Below, one piece after another: positions 36,076 through 44,826 of a stretch of 64,000 bases of DNA. Numbering within the stretch: position 1 is the stretch's first letter; each line of letters begins with the position of its first letter. The position numbers and the translations under genes are program-made. The notes beneath the pieces are model-generated. The model saw only the letters and a list, made by a program, of their open reading frames with translations, was not told the origin of the DNA and did no database searches. The stretch covers positions 3,472,001 to 3,536,000 of the forward strand of contig NZ_CP109130.1 of the NCBI RefSeq assembly GCF_035917975.1. Reading direction: 5' to 3'. This stretch comes from Streptosporangium sp. NBC_01756. GTDB taxonomy: Bacteria; Actinomycetota; Actinomycetes; Streptosporangiales; Streptosporangiaceae.

Positions 36076-36291
36076 GGCCCGCGCCGACCGGACGGGCCCG
36101 GCACAGGGGTCATCGCCTTGCGGACGGTCGCCCCGAATGATTCGATTCTGTCTCGGCGCGAGAGTCGCGCGATCGCTGCGGCAGGGGAGGTTGATGAATA
36201 TGGCCCGCTCCAGGCTTCTTCAGCATGCCCTTGTCCGGGTCGCGCGCAATCGGGACGCGGCCCGGGTCGTCCGAACGACCAGGAGTTTCGC

Positions 36292-36807
36292 GTGTCTTCT
36301 TCTTTCTCATTGACCGGTACCGACCTGACCACCGACCGCCTCCTGCTGCGGCCATGGTCCACCGGCGAGATCATCGCCGTCCTCGATGACGTCCGGCAGC
36401 CGCACTGGGCGGAGGACTTCCCCACCGAAGGCGATCGCGTCATCGCCGGCTTCATCGTCAAGCAGCCCGATGCCCGCGGTGAGTACGGCCAGCGCCTGAT
36501 CGTCGAGCGGGAGAGCGGCCTGACGGTCGGCGCGATCGGCCTGTTCTGGCCGCCCGTCGACGGCGCCGTCGAGTTCGGGTACGGCATCGTGGAATCCCGG
36601 CGGGGCCGCGGTTACGCCACCGAGGCCGCCCGGGCGATCGTGGCGTTCGCCCTGACCGGACCGGGTGTGCACACGGTCCACGCGGAGGTGGAGCTGTCGA
36701 ACCCCGCCTCGGTCCGCGTGCTGGAGAAGACCGGGCTGCGGCGCCTCGGCGGTGACGGGACGACGGCCCGGTACGGCACCACGGCGCCGGACCTGCCCCA
36801 GCGGTAG
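36292..36807 (+). CDS. GNAT-family acetyltransferase (RimJ/RimL type)
   Basis: Protein of 171 residues from GTG 36292, chosen for AGGAG at 36281-36285. It opens LTTDRLLLRPWSTGE, then VEFGYGIVESRRGRGYATEAARAIV (acetyl-CoA loop) and HAEVELSNPASVRVLEKTGLRRLG, the RimJ/RimL pattern. It could acetylate a protein N-terminus, an amino acid or an antibiotic. Confidence 0.88.
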   Translation: MSSSFSLTGTDLTTDRLLLRPWSTGEIIAVLDDVRQPHWAEDFPTEGDRVIAGFIVKQPDARGEYGQRLIVERESGLTVGAIGLFWPPVDGAVEFGYGIVESRRGRGYATEAARAIVAFALTGPGVHTVHAEVELSNPASVRVLEKTGLRRLGGDGTTARYGTTAPDLPQR

Positions 36808-37047
36808 TCCGGCGAGGGTGACCGGGCCGGCTGCCAGGGCCAGCAGGACGTCCTTGCCGACGGAACCTAGGAGGCCGATGGAACCCCGGCGACCGAGATC
36901 GCCGTCCTGGGCTTCGAGGCGGTCGGCGGACTGCGCGGCCGGCCCGGTTTGGGGGACGACCGGAATACGCCGGAAAGATACCGCGGGCCTGAGGGCCGGT
37001 CGTTAGGGTGATCGTCGTCGTGTTAGTGGCGGTTTTGGGGGCTTCGG

Positions 37048-38276
37048 GTGACCTCGGTCGATCGGACGGCATATCCGGGATTCGCAAGGGTGGTGTCGGC
37101 GCGGGAGCTGGCAGAGGCGTTCACGCCGACTGAGACCGAGGTCGCGTGGGCTCGTGGCCGAACTCAGGATGAGCACCATCTGCTGGCGCTGGTGGTGTGG
37201 CTGAAGTCCTACCAGCGGCTCGGGTACTTCCCGAAGGTCGAGGACGTTCCGGCGGCGGTGGTCGGGCATGTGCGTGGCGTTCCGGGGCTGGCCGAAGAGG
37301 TGGAGTTGCGGCGGGCGGCGCCGATGTCGGCCAGTCGACATCGCGCGTTCGTCCGCGAGCGGTTGGGCGTGGTGTACGACGCGCCCCGGGTCCGGCGGAT
37401 CGCCGAGGAGGCGATCCGCGAGGCGGTGCAGTCCAAGGACGACCCGGCCGGCCTGATCAACGTGGCGCTGGAGGAGCTGATCCGGCAGCGGTGTGAGCTG
37501 CCGGGTTACACCACACTGGACGCGATGGCCGCCTCGATCCGTACCGAGGTGAACACCGGGTTCTTCCAGACCGTGGCGGGACGGCCGAACGCGGCCGCGC
37601 GGGCGCGGCTGGCCCGGTTGCTGGTGGTGGACCCGGTGACTCGGCGCAGCGAGTTCGATCGGCTGAAGGACGTGGCCAAGGCCGCGCCGCTGAGCAAGTT
37701 CAAACAGCGGCTGGCGCTGCTGGCCGACATCGAGGCGATCGGGCCGGCCGGGGTCTGGTTGGAGGGCGTGCCGCCGGGGAAGGTTGGGCACTTCGCAGGG
37801 GAGGCGCACGTCACCGACGTCGCTGACCTGCGCAAGGTGGGCACCGACAAGCAATTGACGTTGCTGGCCAGCTTCGTGCACACGGCCGCGACCGGCAGTC
37901 CGGTGGTGTGGACGCGCTGGCCAGCGCGCACGAGGCAGTCTCGGCGCACCACGGTAACAACTACCTGCCACTGTTGGACCAGCACTACCGCTCGCACCGT
38001 CCGGCGCTGTTCACCTTGGCCGAGGCGATCGAGTTGGAGGCCACCACCGCCGAGCGCAGCGTGCTGGAGGCGGTGGAGTTCCTGCGCGAGTTGCGCGGCG
38101 CCAAGGCCATCGCCGCCGAAGGCCACCCGGTCGACCTCGATGATTTGGCCACCATCTCCCCTTACATCACCCACACCATCCGCCGGTTCGGGAACTGGAT
38201 GCTCAACCTCACTCCACCGGCCGCCGAACCCACCACCCGTCTCGATCTCGAACCTCGCGTCCTGTTCGCCCCCTGA
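37048..38276 (+). pseudogene. Decayed Tn3-family (DUF4158) transposase
   Basis: From GTG 37048 the first 285 codons match the N-terminal part of DUF4158/Tn3 transposases (MTSVDRTAYPGFARVVSARELAEAFTPTETE, then HHLLALVVWLKSYQRLGYFPKVEDVP). Around 37905 the frame changes: the original frame becomes Arg/Thr/Pro-rich noise, while a +2 frame (37908-38276) continues plausibly with SAHHGNNYLPLLDQHYRSHRPALFTLAEAIELEATTAERSVLEAVEFLREL. The later catalytic DDE domain is missing. It is therefore a frameshifted, truncated remnant. Confidence 0.8.
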
Positions 38277-38350
38277 CGCTCGCCGTGGCTGACCGGATCG
38301 TGCGCCAGGCGTGCCGCTCACACCGTGCGAGTTAGCCGGTCACCGGCCCG

Positions 38351-38491
38351 GACGCCACCGTGCTGCAGATCGCCGCGCTGATGGCCTCCTCCCCGCAGCT
38401 CGCTGGTCGCCGATGGACCGTGGTGGGCGAGGGCGGCCTGCGCGGCGTGGTGACGCTGCAGGCGCTCATGGACGGGATGCCCGCCTCATGA
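38351..38491 (+). pseudogene. CBS-domain protein fragment
   Basis: In-frame segment DATVLQIAALMASSPQL...WTVVGEGGLRGVVTLQALMDGMP reads like the C-terminal half of a CBS domain, without an upstream start or the rest of the protein. Its stop overlaps the next fragment's ATG (ATGA at 38488), so the original gene pair was coupled. The fragment follows the Tn3 remnant directly. Confidence 0.5.
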
Positions 38492-38661
38492 CGGCTTTGG
38501 CCTGGCTGTCGGTGACGGTCTTCTTCGGCACTTACGCGCTGATCGCGGCGAGGGAGGCGGTCTTTGGTGCTGGTTCGAGAGGGATGCGAAGGACGTCGTG
38601 GTGTGGAACTGCGACCTGTGCGGTTCAGCCGACGATGATCTTCTCCTCGGGCAGCTCGTAG
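38488..38661 (+). pseudogene. 5' fragment of an anion permease (ArsB/SLC13-like)
   Basis: It begins MTALAWLSVTVFFGTYALIAARE, the first helix of an ArsB/NhaD/SLC13-type permease, then at about 38560 loses homology (AVFGAGSRGMRRTSW) and runs antisense into the end of the TrkH gene. So only the first 24 codons seem original, and a junction lies near 38560. Confidence 0.45.
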
Positions 38662-40010
38662 CGGCGGGTGCGATCACGTAGCGCCAGCGCGGAGAACAAG
38701 GTGGCCGGGCCGACCCGGCCGGCGAACATGAGCACGGTGATGATGAGTTGCCCGGCCGCGGTGAGGTCGGCGGTGATGCCCGTGGACAGGCCCACCGTGG
38801 CGACCGCCGAGACCACCTCGAACAACACCTTGTCCAAACCGTGCGGAGTCAGGGCCAGCAGCGCGTAGGTGGCGATGATGACCAGGCCCAGGCCCAGCAG
38901 AGCGATGGCCAGCGCCTGACGCTGCACGGTGGCGGCCAGACGGCGGTGGCCGGCGTTGACGTGGGTCTCGCCGCGCAACTCGGCCCACAACACATAGGCC
39001 AGCACGGCGAAGGTGGTGACCTTGATGCCGCCGGCGGTGCCGGCGCTGCCACCGCCGATGAACATCAAGACGTCGGTGGCCAGCCAACTGGTCGGATACA
39101 TGGCGGCGATGTCGAGGCTGTTGAACCCGGCCGTGCGCGGCATCACCCCGGTGAAGAACCCGGCCAGCAGCTTGCCGCCCACCCCCATCGGGCCGAGGGT
39201 CTTGGGGTTGGCCCACTCGGTGATCGTGAAGACCGCAAAGCCCGCGACCAGCAGGACCAGGGTGGTGGTGACGGTGATGCGGGTCAGCATCGACCACCGT
39301 TCGGGCCGGCGCCAGGAGCGGCGCAGCTCGAAGATCACCGGATAACCCAGGCCGCCGACGATGACGGCCGCGACGATCGGCAGGCACACCCACACATCGG
39401 TGGAGAACCGCATCAGGTTGTCGGGCCACAGTCCGAAACCGGCGTTGTTGAACGCCGAGATCGCGTGAAACAGGCCCAGGTAGGCGGCGCGGCCGGGTGA
39501 CTCGCCGTAGCCGATGGCAAACCGGGCGGCGAGCGCGACGGCGACCAGCGCTTCACAGGCCAAGGTGAACAGCACCACGTTGCCGATCACCCGGCGCAGG
39601 TCGCTCAGATGCGGAGCCTTGGTCTCTGCCTGGGCCCACATCCGGGCGCGCAGGCCGATCCTCCCGGAGATCATCATCGCGAACAAGGTGGCCAGCGTCA
39701 TGATGCCCAGGCCGCCGATCTGGATCAGCACCATGATGACGACCTCGCCGAAGGCCGACCAGTGGCTGGCGGTGTCCACGGTCACCAGCCCGGTCACGCA
39801 CACCGCCGAGACCGCGGTGAACAGCGCGTCGATCAGCCGGGTCTCGACGCCGGATTCGGCCGCCCAGGGGGTGTCCAGCAGGCCGGTGCCGACCGCCGCG
39901 GCGGCGGCGAACGCGGTCACGATGATCTGGGCCGGGTGCTGGAAGCGCTCCAGCAGCGTCCGGGAGACAGGGCGGCGTATCACCGGGCCATCTTGCCGCG
40001 TAGGCCGCAC
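38625..40010 (-). CDS. TrkH/KtrB-family potassium transporter
   Basis: Protein of 461 residues (GTG 40010; a GTG at 39983 is an alternative). The four pore-loop repeats are visible, each with the selectivity-filter glycine: SAVCVTGLVTVD, SAFNNAGFGLWPD, MPRTAGFNSLDI and SAVATVGLSTGIT. About eight to ten membrane helices lie between. These channels form dimers gated by an RCK partner (KtrA/TrkA), which is not adjacent here. It lies between two Tn3 transposase remnants. Confidence 0.92.
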   Translation of the reverse strand: MRPTRQDGPVIRRPVSRTLLERFQHPAQIIVTAFAAAAAVGTGLLDTPWAAESGVETRLIDALFTAVSAVCVTGLVTVDTASHWSAFGEVVIMVLIQIGGLGIMTLATLFAMMISGRIGLRARMWAQAETKAPHLSDLRRVIGNVVLFTLACEALVAVALAARFAIGYGESPGRAAYLGLFHAISAFNNAGFGLWPDNLMRFSTDVWVCLPIVAAVIVGGLGYPVIFELRRSWRRPERWSMLTRITVTTTLVLLVAGFAVFTITEWANPKTLGPMGVGGKLLAGFFTGVMPRTAGFNSLDIAAMYPTSWLATDVLMFIGGGSAGTAGGIKVTTFAVLAYVLWAELRGETHVNAGHRRLAATVQRQALAIALLGLGLVIIATYALLALTPHGLDKVLFEVVSAVATVGLSTGITADLTAAGQLIITVLMFAGRVGPATLFSALALRDRTRRYELPEEKIIVG

Positions 40011-40195
40011 CGGGGCGTTGGCGGGGTCAACACGTTCGCATCACCGGGCCGTTGTGCGGGTCTGACAGGAACGCAACGGTGAGTCCGGGGTGGGGGTCAC
40101 ACTCGCAGGAATGATCATCTCGAGTCGGGTAGCCGGAGCAGGATCAATGACATCGCCGGTGTTTCGCCGCGGGACGGAAGAGCCGCCGTAAATGC

Positions 40196-41053
40196 TCAGG
40201 CCGCAGTGAGGAAGTCCTTGATCCTGTCGGCGATCGCCGGGTAGTCGGGGGTGAACCAGATCATGTGACCATCAGCTCTGCTCTCGACCAGCTCGGCCCG
40301 CGGGATGGCCGCGGCGAGGGACTCGGCGTGGGTGAAGGGGACCGAGCGGTCGGTGCGGCTGGCGATGACCAGGGCCGGCTGGGTGACCTGCCCGGCGCAG
40401 TCGGGCACGGCCAGCATGTCGTTGACGAAGCCCTCCCTTGAGCGCATGAGCATGAACAGCGCGACCAACTCGGCCCGGTCGTGCTCGCTCAGACCTGCCA
40501 TGACCTGGCCGATCGGCCGGGTGGACAGATCACGCAGCAACAACCGCAACCCGACCTGCGGCGCCGCGCGCATCAGCGCTCGCACCGCCGCCCAGGTGAC
40601 GGCCTCGACGCGGGCGCCGAACACCAGGCGGCCGCCCAGACGGGTGCGCCGGTCGGGCCAGGGGGTGAAGCCGACCGCGCTTTGCAGGATCACCTGGTGC
40701 GCCAGGTCCGGATGGCGGGCGGCCATGGTCAGCGCGGTGCGTCCCCCCGCCGAGATGCCCACCACCGCGGCGACCCGCTCGATGCCCAGGGCGTGGCACA
40801 GCTGCGCGACGACGTCGGCGAAGGCGGCCGGAGTGGTGGCCGTGGACAGGGGGGTACGCCCGTATCCGGGGCGAGAAGGCACGAGCACCCGGTGCCCCGA
40901 GGTGGTGAAGACCTCCTCGCCCAGGGCCAGCCCGGCCCGCATGTGACCACCGTGAAAGATCACGACCGTCTCGGGCCCCTCGCCCTCCATCCGGTACTCC
41001 ACCGCACCCGCCGCCAGGCGGGCGGTGCTCGTCTCTCGCTCCAGGACCGTCAT
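40196..41053 (-). CDS. Alpha/beta-fold hydrolase
   Basis: 285 residues from ATG 41053; upstream in-frame ATGs at 41071 and 41143 cannot be ruled out since no strong ribosome site is seen. VVIFHGGHM gives the oxyanion region, GISAGGRTA the nucleophile elbow, DRSVPF the acid and ADGHMIWF the catalytic His. Typical small-molecule esterase/lipase-like or dehalogenase-like member; substrate unknown. Confidence 0.86.
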   Translation of the reverse strand: MTVLERETSTARLAAGAVEYRMEGEGPETVVIFHGGHMRAGLALGEEVFTTSGHRVLVPSRPGYGRTPLSTATTPAAFADVVAQLCHALGIERVAAVVGISAGGRTALTMAARHPDLAHQVILQSAVGFTPWPDRRTRLGGRLVFGARVEAVTWAAVRALMRAAPQVGLRLLLRDLSTRPIGQVMAGLSEHDRAELVALFMLMRSREGFVNDMLAVPDCAGQVTQPALVIASRTDRSVPFTHAESLAAAIPRAELVESRADGHMIWFTPDYPAIADRIKDFLTAA

Positions 41054-41272
41054 GGACCGAAATGCTCGCATGCGCCCGACGGCCGCGTAACTGCCCGTTG
41101 TCGCATTCTTGAGGGAGGCAGCCCACATAAGCCCAAAGCCCACATTGGGATGATCTTGAAGGGCCGAGCGGCGGGATTAATGAAGTTGTGATCTTCTTCG
41201 CCTGTTATGTGCATGTTCGTCTCGCTACGGCATGTTCCATCCGTTGGCGGGGTGAGCCAGGAGGCGTGTGCG

Positions 41273-41432
41273 GTGACGTCGGTGGAGCGGACCGCCTACC
41301 GGGCGTTCCCCGCAGTTGGTGATGACGCGTGAGCTGTACCTCTTCTACTCCCCACCGCGGTCACCAACAAGGTCGGACATCGATCCCGACCTGCCCGCGA
41401 TCGACGTCACCGCCTTGGCCGAGGCGGCGTAG
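41273..41432 (+). pseudogene. Second Tn3-family transposase remnant
   Basis: GTG 41273, after GGAGG, encodes MTSVERTAYRAFP, nearly the same as the start of the remnant at 37048. The frame then slips; in another frame QLVMTRELYLFYSPT matches ARVVSARELAEAFTPT of the first copy. The rest (to TAG 41432) is not recognisable. Only about 30 codons of the 5' end remain. Confidence 0.75.
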
Positions 41433-41560
41433 ACGGCAAGCAGGCCACTGACGAGCACGGGGAATCGTGGTGAGGCGTTTCGGGCGGCAGGCCGAGGCTT
41501 GAACAAGGGCACGGCGCGCTCGCCGATCTTGGCGCTCGTTGCTGGAGACTTGGGCTGGGC

Positions 41561-42019
41561 TCAGCCGGTTTGCTGGTGCCAGCGGTGCAGCAAGGCGGGG
41601 AGTTCGCCGAGCAGGAATTCGTAGAAGGCGTGCATCTGAGCCAGGCGCTGGTGGGCGGGGTCGGCGTTTTCGGTGGCGGCGATCCCGGCGGCCGCGGCCT
41701 GGAGCATGGCCTGGATGACGGTGTTCTGGCTGGTGAACAGGGTGGCCCAGGCGTCGTCGCGGAGCCGGTAGTGCTCGCGGCGGCTGCCGGGGGCGGGCAG
41801 ACGCTCGATCAGACCGACCGTCAGCAGGGATTTGATGGCGCCGGAGACCGAGCCCGCGCTGGCCTCCAGTCGGTCGGCGATCTCGCCGGCGGTGACGCTT
41901 TCCTGGTCGGTGAACAGAAAGACCGCCAGGGTGCGCGCGGCCATGCGCTGCATGCCGCCCTCGATCAGAGTCAGGGCCAGCCGTTCGGCCGCCTGCCACT
42001 GCTCATACCGGTCGTTCAT
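41561..42019 (-). CDS. GbsR/MarR-like winged-helix regulator
   Basis: Protein of 152 residues from ATG 42019 with GGAGGAG upstream. HTH: RTLAVFLFTDQESVTAGEIADRLEASAGSVSGAIKSLLTVGLIERL, then wing PGSRREHYRLRDDAWATLF and a C-terminal dimer helix. It is paralogous to the regulator at 61396. Divergent from the operon starting at 42191, with a perfect 16-bp palindrome between, so it is probably its repressor. Confidence 0.86.
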   Translation of the reverse strand: MNDRYEQWQAAERLALTLIEGGMQRMAARTLAVFLFTDQESVTAGEIADRLEASAGSVSGAIKSLLTVGLIERLPAPGSRREHYRLRDDAWATLFTSQNTVIQAMLQAAAAGIAATENADPAHQRLAQMHAFYEFLLGELPALLHRWHQQTG

Positions 42020-42066
42020 GTGCTCTCCTCCTTGCGAGAGAAACAGGATACCGAACATCCTGATAC

Positions 42067-42082
42067 TTCAGAAATTTCTGAA
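42067..42082. promoter_or_regulatory. Perfect 16-bp palindrome, candidate operator
   Basis: TTCAGAAATTTCTGAA lies 48 bases before the regulator start and about 110 bases before the CocE hydrolase start, in an AT-richer patch with a possible -10 (TTATAG) just downstream for the plus-strand operon. Confidence 0.75.
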
Positions 42083-42131
42083 AAGCCGTTATAGTTCTCG
42101 AATCGGCCTCTTCCGAGAGGTTCGATGGTGT

Positions 42132-42150
42132 GCCGGGAAGCCTGGTCGGC
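42132..42150 (+). other. 19-bp leader element, copy 1
   Basis: GCCGGGAAGCCTGGTCGGC, with GCC/GGC ends able to pair, lies 41 bases upstream of the CocE-like hydrolase start. An identical copy is at 46066-46084 upstream of the DUF998 gene. Confidence 0.8.
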
Positions 42151-42190
42151 GATGTGATCTCTCATCAGCCTCGACAGGAATGGACCGGCC

Positions 42191-43804
42191 ATGACCCTGC
42201 TCAGCCGCATATACGGCGTGCGCCCTGCCCTGCGTCACCGGGTGCGGGTGCGGCGGAACGTGGAGATCCCGGCCGCCGATGGGGTGCGGCTGCTGGCCAC
42301 GCACTACTACCCGGCCGGTCAGCACCGGCCCCCGCTGGTCCTGCTACGCAGCCCGTACGGCCGCGGCAACGCGCTGGACCAGCTGCCGAACCTGCTGGCC
42401 GAGCGCGGCTACCAGGTGCTGTACCAGAGCCTGCGCGGCACGGCCGGATGCGGTGGCCGCTTCGGCGGGTTCGTCATCGACCCGGCCGACGCCGACGGCA
42501 CCCTGAGCTGGCTGCGCGCCCAGCCGTGGTTCGGCGGCGAGCTGGCCACCTGGGGTGCCAGCTACCTCGGCCTCGCCCAGTGGGAGCTGGCCGCCCGGGA
42601 CATCCCGGAATGGAAGATCGCACTCATCCAGGACGCGCCATCGGAGTTCGCTCGCGGCTTCATGTACCCCGGAGGAGCCTTCGCGACGGGTAACGCCCTC
42701 GGCTGGGTGCAGCTGGTGGAGCGGATGTTCACCGGCGGCTACGGCATCACCCGCCAAATGGCCGGGCTGGTCGGCGCCGGGCGGCGGCTGTCGCGTGCCA
42801 CGCTCACCCTGCCGCTGCAGGAAGCCGATCAGGCGCTGACCGGGCACCCCGTGCCCTGGTTCCGGCACTGGGTCCGGCACGGTCCCGGCGAGCCGTACTG
42901 GGCAAGCACCGACCACCGCGCCAACACCGCCCGCATGCCACCCATGGTGCACCTGCAGGGCGGCTGGCACGACTTCTTCCTGCCCGGCATACTGGCCGAC
43001 TACGCCGCCCTGGTCGCCGCGGGGCGTCAGGTGCGGCTACTGGTGGGACCGTGGGGGCACGGGCGCGGGCTCTACACCCGCGAAGGGCTGACCGACGCGC
43101 TCGCCATGCTGGATGCCGCGCTGCTCGGACGGCAGGCGGCCGCTGGCGTGCGGCTGTTCGTCACCGGCGCTGGCCGCTGGATCGACATGCCCGCCTGGCC
43201 GCCCGCGCACGAGGCGACGCCCTGGTTCCTGCACCCGGACGGCGGGCTCAGCCGCACCTCGCACGACGGCCGGAGCTCTCCCAGCCGCTACCGCTACGAC
43301 CCCACCGACCCGACCCCCACCGTCGGCGGCACGCAGGTGGGTCTGACAGCCGGGGCGAAGGACAACCGGCCCATCGAAGCCAGAGCCGATGTGCTGACCT
43401 TCACCACCGTGCCCCTGGCCGAGGACGTCGAGGCCATCGGTCCGGTCCGCGTCCGTCTGCACGCCCGCTCGGCCAACCCGCACGTCGACTACTTCGCCCG
43501 ATTGTGCGACGTGGACCCACGCGGCCGATCGGTCAACGTGTGCGACGGCATCGTCCGGCTGCACAACCCCGGCGACGTCCGGGTCGCCGACATCGCCCTG
43601 TGGCCGATGGCCCACCGCTTCAAGCGCGGCCAGCGCATCCGGCTGCAGGTCTCCAGTGGCGCCCACCCACGCTTCGGCCGTAACTCCGGCACCGGCGAAC
43701 CGCTCGCGACCGGGACCAGCCTGCGCCCCTCGAAACACGAAATCTTCCACGACCACAACCACCCGTCAGCCCTCTGGCTGCCCCTCTCCTCAGGAGCATC
43801 ATGA
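42191..43804 (+). CDS. CocE/NonD-family hydrolase (X-Pro dipeptidyl-peptidase-like)
   Basis: Protein of 537 residues. S15-type alpha/beta hydrolase domain with WGASYLG as nucleophile elbow (Ser in G-x-S-Y-x-G) and QGGWHDFF with the catalytic His; then a C-terminal jelly-roll (from about residue 390, DVLTFTTVPLAEDVEAIGPVRVRLHARS) typical of the PepX_C domain. Members cleave esters or amides such as cocaine or acyl-amino acids. First gene of an operon; its stop overlaps the epimerase start (ATGA). Confidence 0.9.
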   Translation: MTLLSRIYGVRPALRHRVRVRRNVEIPAADGVRLLATHYYPAGQHRPPLVLLRSPYGRGNALDQLPNLLAERGYQVLYQSLRGTAGCGGRFGGFVIDPADADGTLSWLRAQPWFGGELATWGASYLGLAQWELAARDIPEWKIALIQDAPSEFARGFMYPGGAFATGNALGWVQLVERMFTGGYGITRQMAGLVGAGRRLSRATLTLPLQEADQALTGHPVPWFRHWVRHGPGEPYWASTDHRANTARMPPMVHLQGGWHDFFLPGILADYAALVAAGRQVRLLVGPWGHGRGLYTREGLTDALAMLDAALLGRQAAAGVRLFVTGAGRWIDMPAWPPAHEATPWFLHPDGGLSRTSHDGRSSPSRYRYDPTDPTPTVGGTQVGLTAGAKDNRPIEARADVLTFTTVPLAEDVEAIGPVRVRLHARSANPHVDYFARLCDVDPRGRSVNVCDGIVRLHNPGDVRVADIALWPMAHRFKRGQRIRLQVSSGAHPRFGRNSGTGEPLATGTSLRPSKHEIFHDHNHPSALWLPLSSGAS

Positions 43805-44805
43805 AAGTCCTCGTCCTCGGCGGCACCCACCACGTGGGCCGCACCCTCGTGGAGACCGCGCTGGAGCGCGGCGATGAGGTGAGCACGCTCAACCGCGGCC
43901 TCAGCCGCGACCCCGCCCCCGGGGTGCGGGCGCTGATCGCCGACCGCACCGATCCCGAGTCCGTACGGCTGGCGCTGGGTGAGAGGGAGTGGGACGCGGT
44001 CATCGACACCTGGGCCTGGGTGCCGAGGGTGGTGCGTGACAGCGCCCGCCTGCTGTCCAGCCGGACCGGGCACTACGGCTACGTCTCCAGCCGCGGCGTG
44101 CACCGCTGGCCCTGGCCCGCCGGCGCCGACGAGCGGGCACCCCTGGTCGACGGCGACCCCGGCAGTACGGACGACGCCGATTACGCCGCGGCCAAGCGTG
44201 GCGGCGAACTCGCCGTCCTGGAATCGTTCGCCGGACGGGCCCTGCTGGCCAGGGCCGGGATGATCCTCGGCCCGTACGAGGACGTCGGCCGCATCCCCTG
44301 GTGGCTGCGCCGCCTGGAGAAGGGCGGCCGGGTCCTGGCCCCCGCCCCGCCCGAGACGCCGTTGCAGTACCTCGACGTCCGGGACCTGGCCACCTGGATG
44401 CTGCAGTCGGCTGAGCGCGGCCTGAGTGGCGCCTTCACCGTGACCGGCCCGCCGGGCGCGATCACCCTCGGCGAGCTGCTCACCACGGCGCTGGAGGTCA
44501 CCGGCTTCGACACCGAACTGGTGTGGGCGCCGCCGGAGCTGCTCATGCGGCACGGCCTGCCGCTCGGCATGGAGTTCGGGCTGCGACTGCCCGACGGCAG
44601 CGCACCGAGCGGCATGCACGACGCCGACGTCAGCGCCGCTCTGGCCGAAGGGCTCACCGCGCGTCCGCTGCGCGAGACCCTCGCCGACACCTGGGCCTGG
44701 CTCCAGGCCGAAGGCGACCCGGCACCCCGCGCTGACGCGCCCTCACCCGACACCTGGCTGGATGCCGCCGCGGAACAGCGGCTGCTCGACCAGCTCTCCC
44801 ACTGA
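43801..44805 (+). CDS. NAD-dependent epimerase/dehydratase-family protein (paralogue of 10848)
   Basis: Protein of 334 residues, start overlapping the hydrolase stop. LGGTHHVGR glycine motif, LNRGLSRDPAPG, ADRTDP...WDAVIDTWAWVP and a DYAAAKRGGELAVL active-site region (Y-A-A-A-K). It shares block order with the protein at 10848. The hydrolase/reductase/monooxygenase order suggests a small-molecule modification pathway. Confidence 0.86.
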   Translation: MKVLVLGGTHHVGRTLVETALERGDEVSTLNRGLSRDPAPGVRALIADRTDPESVRLALGEREWDAVIDTWAWVPRVVRDSARLLSSRTGHYGYVSSRGVHRWPWPAGADERAPLVDGDPGSTDDADYAAAKRGGELAVLESFAGRALLARAGMILGPYEDVGRIPWWLRRLEKGGRVLAPAPPETPLQYLDVRDLATWMLQSAERGLSGAFTVTGPPGAITLGELLTTALEVTGFDTELVWAPPELLMRHGLPLGMEFGLRLPDGSAPSGMHDADVSAALAEGLTARPLRETLADTWAWLQAEGDPAPRADAPSPDTWLDAAAEQRLLDQLSH

Positions 44806-44826
44806 AGAAGAAGGCAACACCTCATC

